From: Gordonia rubripertincta
GTDB lineage: Bacteria; Actinomycetota; Actinomycetes; Mycobacteriales; Mycobacteriaceae
Assembly: GCF_038024875.1 (NCBI RefSeq)
Contig: NZ_CP136136.1
Coordinates: forward strand, 3,348,001-3,412,000
Length of the DNA stretch: 64,000 bases
Direction of reading: 5' to 3'
The position numbers and the translations under genes were made by a program. The notes under the pieces are model-generated. The model did not search any database, was not told the origin of the DNA, and worked only from the letters and a program-made list of their open reading frames with translations. This document shows, piece after piece, positions 1-9,457 of this stretch; position 1 is the first letter of the stretch; every line of letters begins with the position of its first letter.

Positions 1-3000
1 ACTTCGGCGACGTCGCCACGATGACCTACCGCGAATGGCTCGATCGCTACGCCACCCTCGCCGTCGGCGACGCCAACGGTGATCAGCACCCGTGGGCCGA
101 CATCACCTGGCAGCAGCGCTTCGTCGAGATGCTGCAGCGCACCGAGGCCCGCATGCACCCGCAGGACTCGGGCCCGATCCCGACGATGTTCGGCGACCTG
201 TCGGCCGCCGACGACCCGCACGCCGCGATCGACGCGCTGGGTAGCGTCTATCGCGAGATCGACACCGACATCCTGCATCCCGCGGACGTCGCGTTCTTCC
301 TCGAGCTGTGCCGCACCCCGGGCAAGCCGGTCAACTTCGTGCCGGTCATCGACAAGGACGTGCGCCGCTGGTGGCGCAGTGACTCGCTGTGGCAGGCCCA
401 CGACGCGCGTTACGGCGCCGACGCCGTCTGCGTCATCCCCGGTCCGGTCGCCGTGGCCGGCATCACCGAGGTCGACGAGCCGGTCGGCGAGCTGCTGGAC
501 CGCTTCGAGGCGCAGGTCGTCACCGACCTGCTGACCGCGGGCATGCGTTCGGTGGAGGTCGCCTCGCGGCATCGCGCCGGACTGGTCGAGGACGCCGGCG
601 TCCTGACCGCCGTCCTGGAATCCGACGACGTGAGCTGGGCGGGACGCATCGTTCCCAGCCCGGTCGCGCTCCTCGGTGACCGCGCCGCCTGGTCGGTCGT
701 CGCGCCCGAGCGTGCCGAGCACGAGCCCACCGGTGCCGTTCTCGAGCAGGTCGGTACCGAGAACGGCGTCGTCCGTTTCGATCTGGGCGTCCCGATCTCC
801 GGTGCCACCGTGCACATCCCGCTGCTCGCCGGTCTCGGCGTACGCGACGGCGGATCGCCGGTCGTCGGACTCGACGAGGCGGCCGGCGCGATGACCGAGA
901 TCCTCACGGTCGCCGCGGGCGGCGAACTCGCCGCGGTGACCGACGGCACCGCGACCACCACCATCACCTGGCAACCCGACTCGGTGGCCGACCACGCATC
1001 GGTGACCGGGTTCTCCCTCCCCGCGCACCTGCGTCCGACCACCCCGACCGAGCCCTTCGGGTTCGCTGTTCCCGACACCCTGGTCGGAGCCTGCTGGCCC
1101 AGCGTGTTCAGCGTCATCGGTGCCGCCCGCACCGAGACCGGCGCCCCGGTCGTCGAGGGTCTGCTCGACCTGGTCCACCTCGACCACGCGATCGCCCTCA
1201 CCGGTGAGATCCCCACGGAGACCACCGAACTGACGGTGACCGCCCGTATCGGTGCGGTGCGCGACTCCGACGTGGGGCGTGTCGTCGAGGTCTCGGTCGA
1301 GATCGCCGGTCCCGCCGGACCGATCGCCACCCTCGAGGAGCGCTTCGCGATCCGCGGACGTCTCGGCGCCGCCGAGCTCACCGACCCGCTCCGTGCCGGC
1401 GGTGCGCCGAAGTCCGAGCAGTCGGCCACCCGCAAGCTGCTCCGTTCGGCCACCATCACCGCGCCGAACCGTATGCACGGCTTCGCCGTCGTCTCCGGTG
1501 ACCGCAACCCGATCCACACCGACGCTTCGGCGGCCAAGTTGGCCGGACTCGGTGACCCGATCGTGCACGGCATGTGGCTGTCGGCCGCCGCGCAGCAGGT
1601 CGTCACCGCGACCGACTCGAAGAACCCGACGCCGTCGCCGCGGCCGCTGATCGGCTGGACGGCACGCTATCTGGGCATGGTCCGTCTCGGCGACACCATC
1701 ACCGTGCGCGTCGACCGCGTCGGCCTCGACAACGGCCGCGAGGTCGTCGAGGTCAGCGCCAAGGTCGGCGACAACCTCGTCATGAGCGCCACCGGCCTCC
1801 TGGCCGCGCCACGCACCGTCTACGCGTTCCCGGGCCAGGGCATCCAGTCCAAGGGCATGGGCCTCGACGCCCGATCGCGCTCCAAGGCCGCCCGCAAGAT
1901 CTGGGACCGTGCCGACAAGCACACCCGCAAGGCACTCGGCTTCTCGATCCTGGCCGTCGTACGGGACAACCCGACGACACTGGTCGCCAACGGCACCACC
2001 TACAACCACCCCGACGGCGTGCTGTATCTGACGCAGTTCACCCAGGTCGCCATGGCGACCCTCGGTGTCGCGCAGATCGCCGAACTCAAGGAGGCCGGCG
2101 GCTTCGTCGAAGGCGCCATCACCTGTGGCCACTCGGTCGGTGAGTACAACGCCCTCGCCGCCTGCGCCGGCGTCCTGCCGCTCGAGGCCGTCCTCGAGGT
2201 CGTCTTCCAGCGCGGCGAGGCCATGCACCACCTCGTGCCGCGAGATAAGCAGGGCCGCAGCGACTACCGCATGGCCGCGATCCGGCCGAGCCAGTTCGGT
2301 CTCGCCGACGCCGACGTGACCGGCTTCGTCTCCGATCTCGGCGCGGAGATCGGTGAGTTCCTCGAGGTCGTCAACCTCAACCTGCTCGGTTCGCAGTACG
2401 CGATCGCCGGCACGGTCCGTGGCCTGGAGCACCTCGAGAACGAGATCGACCGTCGCCGTGCCGAGTTCGGTGGCAAGCGGGCATTCATCCTCATCCCGGG
2501 TATCGACGTCCCGTTCCACTCCAGCGTCCTGCGCGCCGGTGTGCCGGAGTTCCGCCGCAAGCTCGCCGAACTCCTGCCCGCCGACATCGACATCGACATC
2601 CTGATCGGCCGCTACATCCCGAACCTGGTTCCGCGCCTGTTCAACCTCGGTCGTGACTTCGTCGAGGAGATCGCGGCGCTCGTGCCGTCCGATCCGCTGA
2701 ACGAGGTCCTCGCCGACTGGGACACCTGGACCGCCAAGCCCACCGAGCTGGCCCGCGTTCTCCTGATCGAGCTCCTCGCCTGGCAGTTCGCCAGCCCGGT
2801 GCGCTGGATCGAGACCCAGGACCTGCTTTTCAGCGGTCCGGAACGCAACGGCCTCGCCGTGCAGCGCTTCGTCGAGATCGGCCTGAAGGGTGCCCCGACC
2901 CTGACCGGCCTGGCCAACAACACGCTCAAGCTCGACGACTACGCCTCGGCCACCACCGAGGTGGTGAACGTCGAACGCGACTCCGACGTGATCCTGGCCA

Positions 3001-6000
3001 AGGACGCCGGCCACGAACCGGAAGAGGACGAGATCGCCGCTCCTGCAGAGTCGGCCGCCGCTCCGGCGGAGGCTGCGCCCGCAGCACCGGCTCCGGCTGC
3101 CGCGCCGGCAGCCCCCGCCGGCGGCCCGCGTCCCGACGACATCGCGTTCACCCCGGCGGATGCGGTGAAGTCCGTGATCGCCCTGTGGACCAAGATGCGC
3201 GTCGACCAGATCGGTGCGGCCGACACCATCGAGGCGCTGTGTGACGGAGTGTCCTCACGCCGCAACCAGCTGCTGCTCGACATCGGCGGCGAACTCGGAC
3301 TCGGCGCCATCGACGGCGCCGCGGAGGCCGACATGGTCGCGCTGTCGTCGACCGTCGAGACCCTCGCCCGCGGCTACCGTCCGCTGGGTCCGGTGCTCAC
3401 CGACGCGGTCAGCGACCAGGTCCGCAAGGTCCTCGGTCCGCTGGGCAAGCGTCAGAACTACATCACCGACCGGGTCAGCAGCGTCTGGCAGCTGGGCCCC
3501 GGCTGGGGACTGCACACGACCGTCGCGCTCGCCCTGGGCACCCGGGACGGTGCCTCGGTCCGCGGTGAGGCACTGGGCAACCTGCTCGACGGCCCGGTCG
3601 CCAACGCCGACGCGCTCGACGCGCTGATCGACAAGGCGGTCACCGCCGTGGGTGCCGAGAAGGGCATCGCGGTCGGCAAGCCCGCCGCCGAATCCGGCGG
3701 TGGTGCAACGGTCGACGCGGCTGCTCTCGGTGAGTTCACCGAACAGATCACCGGCCGGTCGGGCGCGCTCGCCTCGGCGGCGTACACCGTGTTGGAGAAG
3801 CTGGGACTCAGCGAGGTCGCCGACCTCGCCGAGGCCGCGGCCGATCCCAACGCCGAGCTGGCCGAACTGGTCAGCGCCGAACTCGGATCGGACTGGGCGC
3901 GCACCGTCGCACCGGCGTTCGACGACGCCAAGGTCGTCCTCGTCGACGACCGGTGGGCCACCGCCCGTGAGGATCTCGTCCGCCTGTGGCTGACCGACGA
4001 GGACGAGCTCGACGCCGACTTCGAGAAGGTCGTCGGCGGGTTCGCCGGAGCCGGAGAGACCGTCGCCGAACACGCCACCTGGTGGCAGGGCAAAGCCCTC
4101 GCGAACGGAAACGCCGTGCACGGCCGCGTCTTCGGCGCGATCGCGCAGGCCGCCGAGAACCCCGAGAAGGGGATCTACAGCCGCGAGATCGCGGTCGTCA
4201 CCGGCGCCAGCAAGGGCTCGATCGCCGCAGGTGTGGTGGCCGGTCTCCTCGCCGGCGGTGCGACCGTCATCGCGACCACCTCGCGCCTGAACTCCGAGCG
4301 ACTCGCCTTCTACAAGAAGCTCTACCGCGAGAACGCCCGCACCGGCGCCGCGCTGTGGATCGCCCCGGCGAACATGGCGTCGTACACCGACGTCGACGAC
4401 CTGGTCGAGTGGGTGGCCACGGAGCAGACCGAGAACCTCGGCGGCACGACCGCGGTGGTGAAGCCGGCCATGAAGCCGACGATGCTGTTCCCGTTCGCCG
4501 CCCCGCGGGTGGCCGGTGACCTCACCGATGCCGGCGCTCGCGCCGAGCTGGAGATGAAGGTGCTGCTGTGGTCGGTCGAGCGGCTGATCGCCGGTCTGGC
4601 CGAGGTCCACTCCGACCACGACATCGCGGCCCGCCTGCACGTGGTCCTGCCGGGTTCCCCGAACCGCGGCATGTTCGGCGGCGACGGCGCCTACGGCGAG
4701 AGCAAGGCCGCCCTCGACGCGCTGGTGACCCGCTGGTCGGCCGAGGAGTCCTGGGGCTCGAAGACCACGCTGGCCCACGCCCTCATCGGCTGGGTGCGCG
4801 GCACCGGACTGATGGGACACAACGACGGCATGGTCGACGCGGTCGAGGCCGCGGGTGTCCGCACCTGGAGCACCGAGGAGATGGCCGCCAACCTGCTGAC
4901 GCTCTGCACCCCCGAGGAGCGAGAGTCCGCGGCCACCGCTCCGGTCCTGGCCGACTTCACCGGCGGGCTCGACGCCTCGACCGACCTCAAGGCGCTCGCG
5001 GCCACCGCCGCAGCGGCTGCCGAGGCGTCCGAGGAGGCCGACGATACATCGGAGACGACCACCGTCGCCGCACTCCCGGCGCCCGCCCGCGCACCGCGCA
5101 GCATGCGTCCGGAATGGCCGTCGATCGACGCGCGTCCCGAGGACCTGGTGGTCATCGTGGGTGCCGGCGAGCTCGGCCCGTACGGTTCGGCACGTACCCG
5201 CTTCGAGATGGAGGTCGACGAGAAGCTCTCGGCGGCAGGCGTCCTCGAGCTGGCCTGGAACACCGGTCTGATCCACTGGGATTCGGCTCCGAAGCCGGGC
5301 TGGTACGACACCGAGTCCGGCGATCCGGTGCCGGAGAGCGAGATCGCCGAGCGCTACCACGACGAGGTCGTGTCGCGGTGCGGGATCCGCCGCTACGCCG
5401 ACGACGGCGCGATGGTCGACAACACCGCGCCGCTGCTCACCTCGGTGTTCCTCGACGAGGACCTGACCTTCACGGTCAACTCCGAGACCGAGGCCCGTGC
5501 GTTCGCGAGCGCCAACCCCGACAAGACGCGGGTGACGCAGAACCCCGACGGCGACTGGCAGGTCACGCGCCTGGCCGGCACGGAGATCCGTGTGCCGCGC
5601 AAGTTCTCGCTGACCCGCACCGTCGGCGGACAGATCCCGACCGGCTTCGATCCGACCCGCTGGGGCGTCAGCCCCGACATGGTCGAGGCGATCGACCGGG
5701 TCGCACTGTGGAACCTGGTCGCGACCGTGGACGCGTTCCTGTCGTCCGGCTTCACGCCGAGCGAGCTGATGCGTTGGGTGCACCCCGGCCTCGTCGCCAA
5801 CACCCAGGGCACCGGCATGGGTGGCATGGCCTCGATGCGAGATCTGTACATCAACACCCTGCTCGGTGAGGCCAACGCCAACGACATCCTGCAGGAAGCC
5901 CTGCCGAACATCGTTGCCGCACACGTCGTCCAGTCGTACGTGGGCTCCTACGGTGCGATGATCCACCCGGTCGCGGCCTGTGCCACGGCGGCGGTGTCGG

Positions 6001-7052
6001 TCGAGGAGGGCGTCGACAAGATCCGTCTCGGCAAGGCGCTCTTCGCGGTGGCCGGTGGCTTCGACGACCTCGGCATAGAGGGCATCGTCGGCTTCGGTGC
6101 GATGTCGGCGACCGCGGACTCGGCGAAGATGACCGCCCGCGGCATCGACGACCGCCGGTTCTCACGGGCCAACGACCGCCGACGCGGCGGGTTCGTCGAG
6201 TCGGCCGGTGGTGGCACGATCCTCCTCGCCCGCGGCGATGTCGCGGCGCAGATGGGTCTGCCGGTCCTCGGTGTGGTGGCGTGGGCGCAGAGCTTCGGCG
6301 ACGGCGTGCACACCTCGATCCCGGCTCCGGGACTCGGTGCCCTGGGCGCGGCCCGCGGTGCGCTGTCCTCGCCGCTGGCCAACGCCCTGAACTCGCTCGG
6401 TGTCACCGCCGACGACGTCGCGCTGGTGTCAAAGCACGACACGTCGACGAAGGCCAACGACCCCAACGAGTCCGAGCTGCACGAGCGCCTCGCGGAGGCG
6501 ATCGGACGCAACAAGGGCGCCCCGCTGTTCGTGGTCTCGCAGAAGTCGCTCACCGGTCACGCCAAGGGCGGTGCCGCCGCCTTCCAGCTCATCGGCCTGT
6601 GCCAGATGCTCCGCGATGGCGTCATCCCGCCGAACCGCAGCCTCGACTGCGTCGACGAGAAGATGAAGGAGTACCCGCACCTGGTCTGGCCGCGCGAGAC
6701 GCTGCAGCTGGGGGAGCGGTTCCCACTCAAGGCAGGTCTGCTGACCAGCCTCGGCTTCGGCCACGTGTCCGGGCTCATCGCGGTCGTCCACCCGGAGGCC
6801 TTCATCGCCTCGCTGGCACCCGAGGAGCGGGAGACCTACCGCAAGCGTGCCGACGAGCGTGCGCGCTTGGGCAATCAGCGCTTCCTGCAGTCGATCTGCG
6901 GTGGCGAACCGGCCTACCAGCGTCCGCCGAACCGTCGCTTCGACGAGTCGGTCGACGAGCACGACGCCGAGGCGGGCTTGCTCCTCGATCCGTCGGCGCG
7001 TCTCGACTCCGCGGACGTGTACGGCTCCGGTCCGGTTCCGGAAACCCGGTGA
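1..7052 (+). CDS. fas: Type I fatty acid synthase (FAS-I), C-terminal part; 5' end outside window
   Basis: Multifunctional cytosolic synthase making long acyl-CoAs de novo, which feed phospholipid and mycolate synthesis. The frame is already open at base 3, so the start lies upstream. About 2,350 residues are visible, against roughly 3,000-3,100 for whole actinobacterial FAS-I. Numbering from the Met codon at 21, the order is: end of the enoyl reductase; dehydratase with a MaoC-type hot-dog near 485-530 (SGDRNPIHTD); malonyl/palmitoyl transferase with GHSVGEYNA near 702; an Ala/Pro linker near 1010-1040; ACP with the likely pantetheine serine at 1078/1079 (DGVSSRRNQ); ketoreductase near 1390 (VVTGASKGS); ketosynthase with Cys1987 (AACATAAVS) and the His motifs KHDTSTKAND and SLTGHAKGG. 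The missing part should be the acetyltransferase and most of the enoyl reductase. acpS follows at once. Confidence 0.97.
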   Translation, partial: FGDVATMTYREWLDRYATLAVGDANGDQHPWADITWQQRFVEMLQRTEARMHPQDSGPIPTMFGDLSAADDPHAAIDALGSVYREIDTDILHPADVAFFLELCRTPGKPVNFVPVIDKDVRRWWRSDSLWQAHDARYGADAVCVIPGPVAVAGITEVDEPVGELLDRFEAQVVTDLLTAGMRSVEVASRHRAGLVEDAGVLTAVLESDDVSWAGRIVPSPVALLGDRAAWSVVAPERAEHEPTGAVLEQVGTENGVVRFDLGVPISGATVHIPLLAGLGVRDGGSPVVGLDEAAGAMTEILTVAAGGELAAVTDGTATTTITWQPDSVADHASVTGFSLPAHLRPTTPTEPFGFAVPDTLVGACWPSVFSVIGAARTETGAPVVEGLLDLVHLDHAIALTGEIPTETTELTVTARIGAVRDSDVGRVVEVSVEIAGPAGPIATLEERFAIRGRLGAAELTDPLRAGGAPKSEQSATRKLLRSATITAPNRMHGFAVVSGDRNPIHTDASAAKLAGLGDPIVHGMWLSAAAQQVVTATDSKNPTPSPRPLIGWTARYLGMVRLGDTITVRVDRVGLDNGREVVEVSAKVGDNLVMSATGLLAAPRTVYAFPGQGIQSKGMGLDARSRSKAARKIWDRADKHTRKALGFSILAVVRDNPTTLVANGTTYNHPDGVLYLTQFTQVAMATLGVAQIAELKEAGGFVEGAITCGHSVGEYNALAACAGVLPLEAVLEVVFQRGEAMHHLVPRDKQGRSDYRMAAIRPSQFGLADADVTGFVSDLGAEIGEFLEVVNLNLLGSQYAIAGTVRGLEHLENEIDRRRAEFGGKRAFILIPGIDVPFHSSVLRAGVPEFRRKLAELLPADIDIDILIGRYIPNLVPRLFNLGRDFVEEIAALVPSDPLNEVLADWDTWTAKPTELARVLLIELLAWQFASPVRWIETQDLLFSGPERNGLAVQRFVEIGLKGAPTLTGLANNTLKLDDYASATTEVVNVERDSDVILAKDAGHEPEEDEIAAPAESAAAPAEAAPAAPAPAAAPAAPAGGPRPDDIAFTPADAVKSVIALWTKMRVDQIGAADTIEALCDGVSSRRNQLLLDIGGELGLGAIDGAAEADMVALSSTVETLARGYRPLGPVLTDAVSDQVRKVLGPLGKRQNYITDRVSSVWQLGPGWGLHTTVALALGTRDGASVRGEALGNLLDGPVANADALDALIDKAVTAVGAEKGIAVGKPAAESGGGATVDAAALGEFTEQITGRSGALASAAYTVLEKLGLSEVADLAEAAADPNAELAELVSAELGSDWARTVAPAFDDAKVVLVDDRWATAREDLVRLWLTDEDELDADFEKVVGGFAGAGETVAEHATWWQGKALANGNAVHGRVFGAIAQAAENPEKGIYSREIAVVTGASKGSIAAGVVAGLLAGGATVIATTSRLNSERLAFYKKLYRENARTGAALWIAPANMASYTDVDDLVEWVATEQTENLGGTTAVVKPAMKPTMLFPFAAPRVAGDLTDAGARAELEMKVLLWSVERLIAGLAEVHSDHDIAARLHVVLPGSPNRGMFGGDGAYGESKAALDALVTRWSAEESWGSKTTLAHALIGWVRGTGLMGHNDGMVDAVEAAGVRTWSTEEMAANLLTLCTPEERESAATAPVLADFTGGLDASTDLKALAATAAAAAEASEEADDTSETTTVAALPAPARAPRSMRPEWPSIDARPEDLVVIVGAGELGPYGSARTRFEMEVDEKLSAAGVLELAWNTGLIHWDSAPKPGWYDTESGDPVPESEIAERYHDEVVSRCGIRRYADDGAMVDNTAPLLTSVFLDEDLTFTVNSETEARAFASANPDKTRVTQNPDGDWQVTRLAGTEIRVPRKFSLTRTVGGQIPTGFDPTRWGVSPDMVEAIDRVALWNLVATVDAFLSSGFTPSELMRWVHPGLVANTQGTGMGGMASMRDLYINTLLGEANANDILQEALPNIVAAHVVQSYVGSYGAMIHPVAACATAAVSVEEGVDKIRLGKALFAVAGGFDDLGIEGIVGFGAMSATADSAKMTARGIDDRRFSRANDRRRGGFVESAGGGTILLARGDVAAQMGLPVLGVVAWAQSFGDGVHTSIPAPGLGALGAARGALSSPLANALNSLGVTADDVALVSKHDTSTKANDPNESELHERLAEAIGRNKGAPLFVVSQKSLTGHAKGGAAAFQLIGLCQMLRDGVIPPNRSLDCVDEKMKEYPHLVWPRETLQLGERFPLKAGLLTSLGFGHVSGLIAVVHPEAFIASLAPEERETYRKRADERARLGNQRFLQSICGGEPAYQRPPNRRFDESVDEHDAEAGLLLDPSARLDSADVYGSGPVPETR

Positions 7053-7090
7053 CGGCAGCGGATTCGAGCGGGGAGGCGAAGCCGGAAGAG

Positions 7091-7483
7091 ATGAGCGTTC
7101 TCGGAGTGGGTATCGACATCGTGTCGATCCCGGAGTTCGCCGAGCAGCTCCGGCAGCCGGGTACGACGTTCGCCGACCGGTTCACGGTCGGCGAACGCCG
7201 GGACTCGGCTGCCGGAACCGGAGACGACGCACGGCATCTCGCCGCACGCTGGGCGGCGAAGGAAGCCGTCGTGAAAGCGTGGTCGGTGAGCCGGTTCTCG
7301 CGGTCCCCGCTGCTGCCGCTGATCCGGCACAGCGACATCGAGGTCGTCACCGACAACTGGGGCAGGCCGGCGATCCGGCTCGCCGGCGAGATCGGTAATC
7401 ATCTGCGCGACACCGTCGTCCACGTGTCCCTGACGCACGACGGGGACACCGCGGCGGCGGTCGCGATCCTCGAGGGTCGATAA
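7091..7483 (+). CDS. acpS: Holo-[acyl-carrier-protein] synthase AcpS
   Basis: Transfers 4'-phosphopantetheine from CoA to the ACP serine of FAS-I. From the ATG at 7091 it is 130 residues, the usual length for the mycobacterial enzyme, and begins directly with the conserved GVGIDIVSI. Asp9 and Glu58 (AARWAAKEAVVKAW) are the expected Mg2+/CoA-site residues, and the C-terminal VSLTHDGDTAAAVAI motif is present. An in-frame GTG at 7049 overlaps the fas stop (GTGA) and would add 14 residues; coupled initiation there is possible. I prefer the ATG because no family conservation is visible upstream of it. Being next to fas matches its role of activating that synthase. Confidence 0.93.
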   Translation: MSVLGVGIDIVSIPEFAEQLRQPGTTFADRFTVGERRDSAAGTGDDARHLAARWAAKEAVVKAWSVSRFSRSPLLPLIRHSDIEVVTDNWGRPAIRLAGEIGNHLRDTVVHVSLTHDGDTAAAVAILEGR

Positions 7484-7513
7484 CCCCTCAGAAACCGCAC
7501 ACCGGCACGACCC

Positions 7514-8140
7514 TCAGACCGTCGTCGACTCCTCGAGCAGCAGATAGCCCGCGAGCATCCGCTTGAGTTCGGCGACGGTCTCGTCGTGGTCGTGGCCGTC
7601 CTGCACCGAGAAACTGAGCAACGAGTACGCCGTGTGCACCAGCACCTGCGACATCATCTCGCGCCGTTCACGCTGAGAAGGCGTGAGCGGCGCGATGATC
7701 CGTGCGACCTGCTCGGCGAGGACGCGTTCGTTCTCCGATGCCGTCGCACGCGTGGCGGGTGTCGACTGCACCGCCAGCCACACCGCACGACGCGACGGGT
7801 CGGTGCGCCACAGTGCTGCGAGATGGTCGAGGAACTTCTCGAGCAGGCTGGGCCATTCGAGGGACGGCACCTCGGTGGCGAACGCGGTCAGCTCCTCGCG
7901 GACGTCGACCGTGTCCTGGCGGTCGAGTTCGCAGACGATGACGTACTTGTTCGCGAAGTACTGGTACAGCGTCCCGATCGGGACCTCGGCGCGCGCCGCG
8001 ATCTCCTCACACGTCAGCGATTCGAAACCGACGTCGATCAACAGCTCGCGGGCCGCCTCGAGCATCGCCTGGAACTTGCGCTTGCTTCGTTCCTGCGTGG
8101 GCCGCTTGCGCGGCATCAGCGGTTCGGCGGACTCGGCCAT
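7514..8140 (-). CDS. TetR/AcrR family transcriptional regulator
   Basis: A 208-residue one-component regulator. After a basic N-terminus (MPRKRPTQERSKRKFQAML) comes the TetR helix-turn-helix around residues 28-70 (FESLTCEEIAARAEVPIGTLYQYFANK); the rest is the variable ligand-binding helical domain. It begins 12 bases after the bcp stop on the same strand, so it is probably cotranscribed with the peroxiredoxin. No operator palindrome was recognised nearby and its target genes cannot be named. It converges on acpS, 30 bases away. Confidence 0.9.
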   Translation of the reverse strand: MAESAEPLMPRKRPTQERSKRKFQAMLEAARELLIDVGFESLTCEEIAARAEVPIGTLYQYFANKYVIVCELDRQDTVDVREELTAFATEVPSLEWPSLLEKFLDHLAALWRTDPSRRAVWLAVQSTPATRATASENERVLAEQVARIIAPLTPSQRERREMMSQVLVHTAYSLLSFSVQDGHDHDETVAELKRMLAGYLLLEESTTV

Positions 8141-8152
8141 CGGCGGGAGATC

Positions 8153-8644
8153 TCAGACGGACAGGTCGCGGCGCAGCTTGGCCACGTGACCGGTGGCGCG
8201 GACGTTGTACTGCGCGAGCGCGATGGTCCCATCGGTGTCGACGAGGAACGTCGAGCGGATGACGCCGGTGACGGTCTTGCCGTACATCTTCTTCTCGCCG
8301 AAGGCGCCCCACTCGGTGAGCACCTTCTTCTCGGGGTCGCTCAGCAGCGGGAAGGTGAGCCCTTCCTTCTCGACGAACTTGGCCAGTTTGGCCGGCTTGT
8401 CGGGCGAGATGCCCAGCACCGTCAGGCCGGCGTCGTTCAGCTCGGCGAGATTGTCGCGAAAATCACACGCCTGCTTGGTGCAGCCGGGCGTCGACGCCGC
8501 CGGGTAGAAGTAGACGATGACCTTCTGGCCGGCGTAGTCGGACAATGACACTGGATTCTCGTTCGCGTCGGGCAGGGTGAACGCTGGTGCGCGATCACCG
8601 ACGGACAAACGCTGTGCCTCCACCGGGGGAGTGACCTCTGCCAT
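8153..8644 (-). CDS. bcp: Thioredoxin-dependent thiol peroxidase (bacterioferritin comigratory protein)
   Basis: Atypical 2-Cys peroxiredoxin (PrxQ/Bcp) that reduces hydrogen and organic hydroperoxides with thioredoxin as electron donor, in the cytosol. The 163 residues carry the family motif YPAASTPGCTKQACDF, with peroxidatic Cys55 and resolving Cys60 five residues apart in the same helix. The usual VLGISPD and IRSTFLVDTDG stretches follow. It starts divergently from the DUF3618 gene and appears to lead a two-gene unit with the downstream TetR regulator. Confidence 0.94.
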   Translation of the reverse strand: MAEVTPPVEAQRLSVGDRAPAFTLPDANENPVSLSDYAGQKVIVYFYPAASTPGCTKQACDFRDNLAELNDAGLTVLGISPDKPAKLAKFVEKEGLTFPLLSDPEKKVLTEWGAFGEKKMYGKTVTGVIRSTFLVDTDGTIALAQYNVRATGHVAKLRRDLSV

Positions 8645-8793
8645 GAGAGCAAGGCTAGTGCATGGTCACCTGCCGCGAGGCGAGGATGTCGTAGCATCGA
8701 ACCGCCGCCGTCTGGCGGCGATCTGACAGTCGATGACTACGCGTGAGCAGTGACGACGCGTAACCAGAGCGAGAAGCGCCGGAAGGATGCAAC

Positions 8794-9015
8794 GTGGCCG
8801 GAGACACCGAACGTATCGAGCAGGAGATCGCCAGGGCCCGTGAGGACCTTGCCAGCACGCTCGACGCGCTCGCCGAACGTGCCAACCCGCAGCGCCTCGC
8901 CGACGACGCCAAGTCCAAGGCGCTGGCGACGCTGCAGAAGCCCGCGGTCATGTACTCCATCGCCGGCGTGGGGGCACTCGTGCTCGTCCTCGTGGTCCGC
9001 AAGATCACGAGCTGA
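8794..9015 (+). CDS. DUF3618 small membrane protein
   Basis: A 73-residue protein of the DUF3618 type: an N-terminal amphipathic helix rich in Glu/Arg (IEQEIARAREDLASTLDALAER) followed by one transmembrane segment near residues 50-68 and a short basic tail. GTG start, preceded by GGAAGGA at a good distance. Members of this family are small actinobacterial membrane proteins of unknown function, so no role is assigned. It is transcribed away from bcp; the 149-base divergent gap should hold both promoters. Confidence 0.85.
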   Translation: MAGDTERIEQEIARAREDLASTLDALAERANPQRLADDAKSKALATLQKPAVMYSIAGVGALVLVLVVRKITS

Positions 9016-9160
9016 CCCGTGCCGAAGCCGGCACCGGCGGGACGCAACGGCTCACAAACCCGCGCAAACCCGCTCCGACCAGGCGATTTCACAACTGGCG
9101 ATGGTGTCAGGTAATGTTCCTTCTCGCCGCCGGGAGGTACTCCGGAGGCGAAAAAGGCAA

Positions 9161-9233
<73 letters not shown>

Positions 9234-9241
9234 CAACAGCT

Positions 9242-9277
9242 CACAAGGCGTCTCGCAGCAATGCGAGGCGTCTTGTG
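9242..9277 (+). terminator. Terminator-like hairpin after tRNA-Lys
   Basis: Sixteen-base arms (CACAAGGCGTCTCGCA and TGCGAGGCGTCTTGTG, two G-U pairs as RNA) close a GCAA tetraloop 8 bases after the tRNA. There is no T-tract, which is common for actinobacterial terminators. Confidence 0.7.
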
Positions 9278-9457
9278 GCATATGAGGGTTTGTGAGCTGG
9301 GGCCCTCATGGCCGGTGTGGGGCGGTGCACCGGACACGCCGCCGAACGGACGACACACAGCGGAACTCACAGACCGAGTTCTCGTACACTGGTGCGAGAT
9401 TCGGGGAGGCATTCGGCCGACCAGTCATCAGAGTCGGTCGGGACAGGCGGGAGAGAG

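Noticed and set aside
3255..5966. 903-codon open frame on the minus strand across FAS-I
   Set aside because: It is antisense to well-conserved FAS-I domains and its Arg/Gly/Val-rich, low-complexity translation is what high-GC codon bias produces on the opposite strand.
7049..7090. GTG 7049 as the acpS start (GTGA overlap with fas)
   Set aside because: Possible for coupling, but the ATG at 7091 gives exactly the family length and N-terminus.
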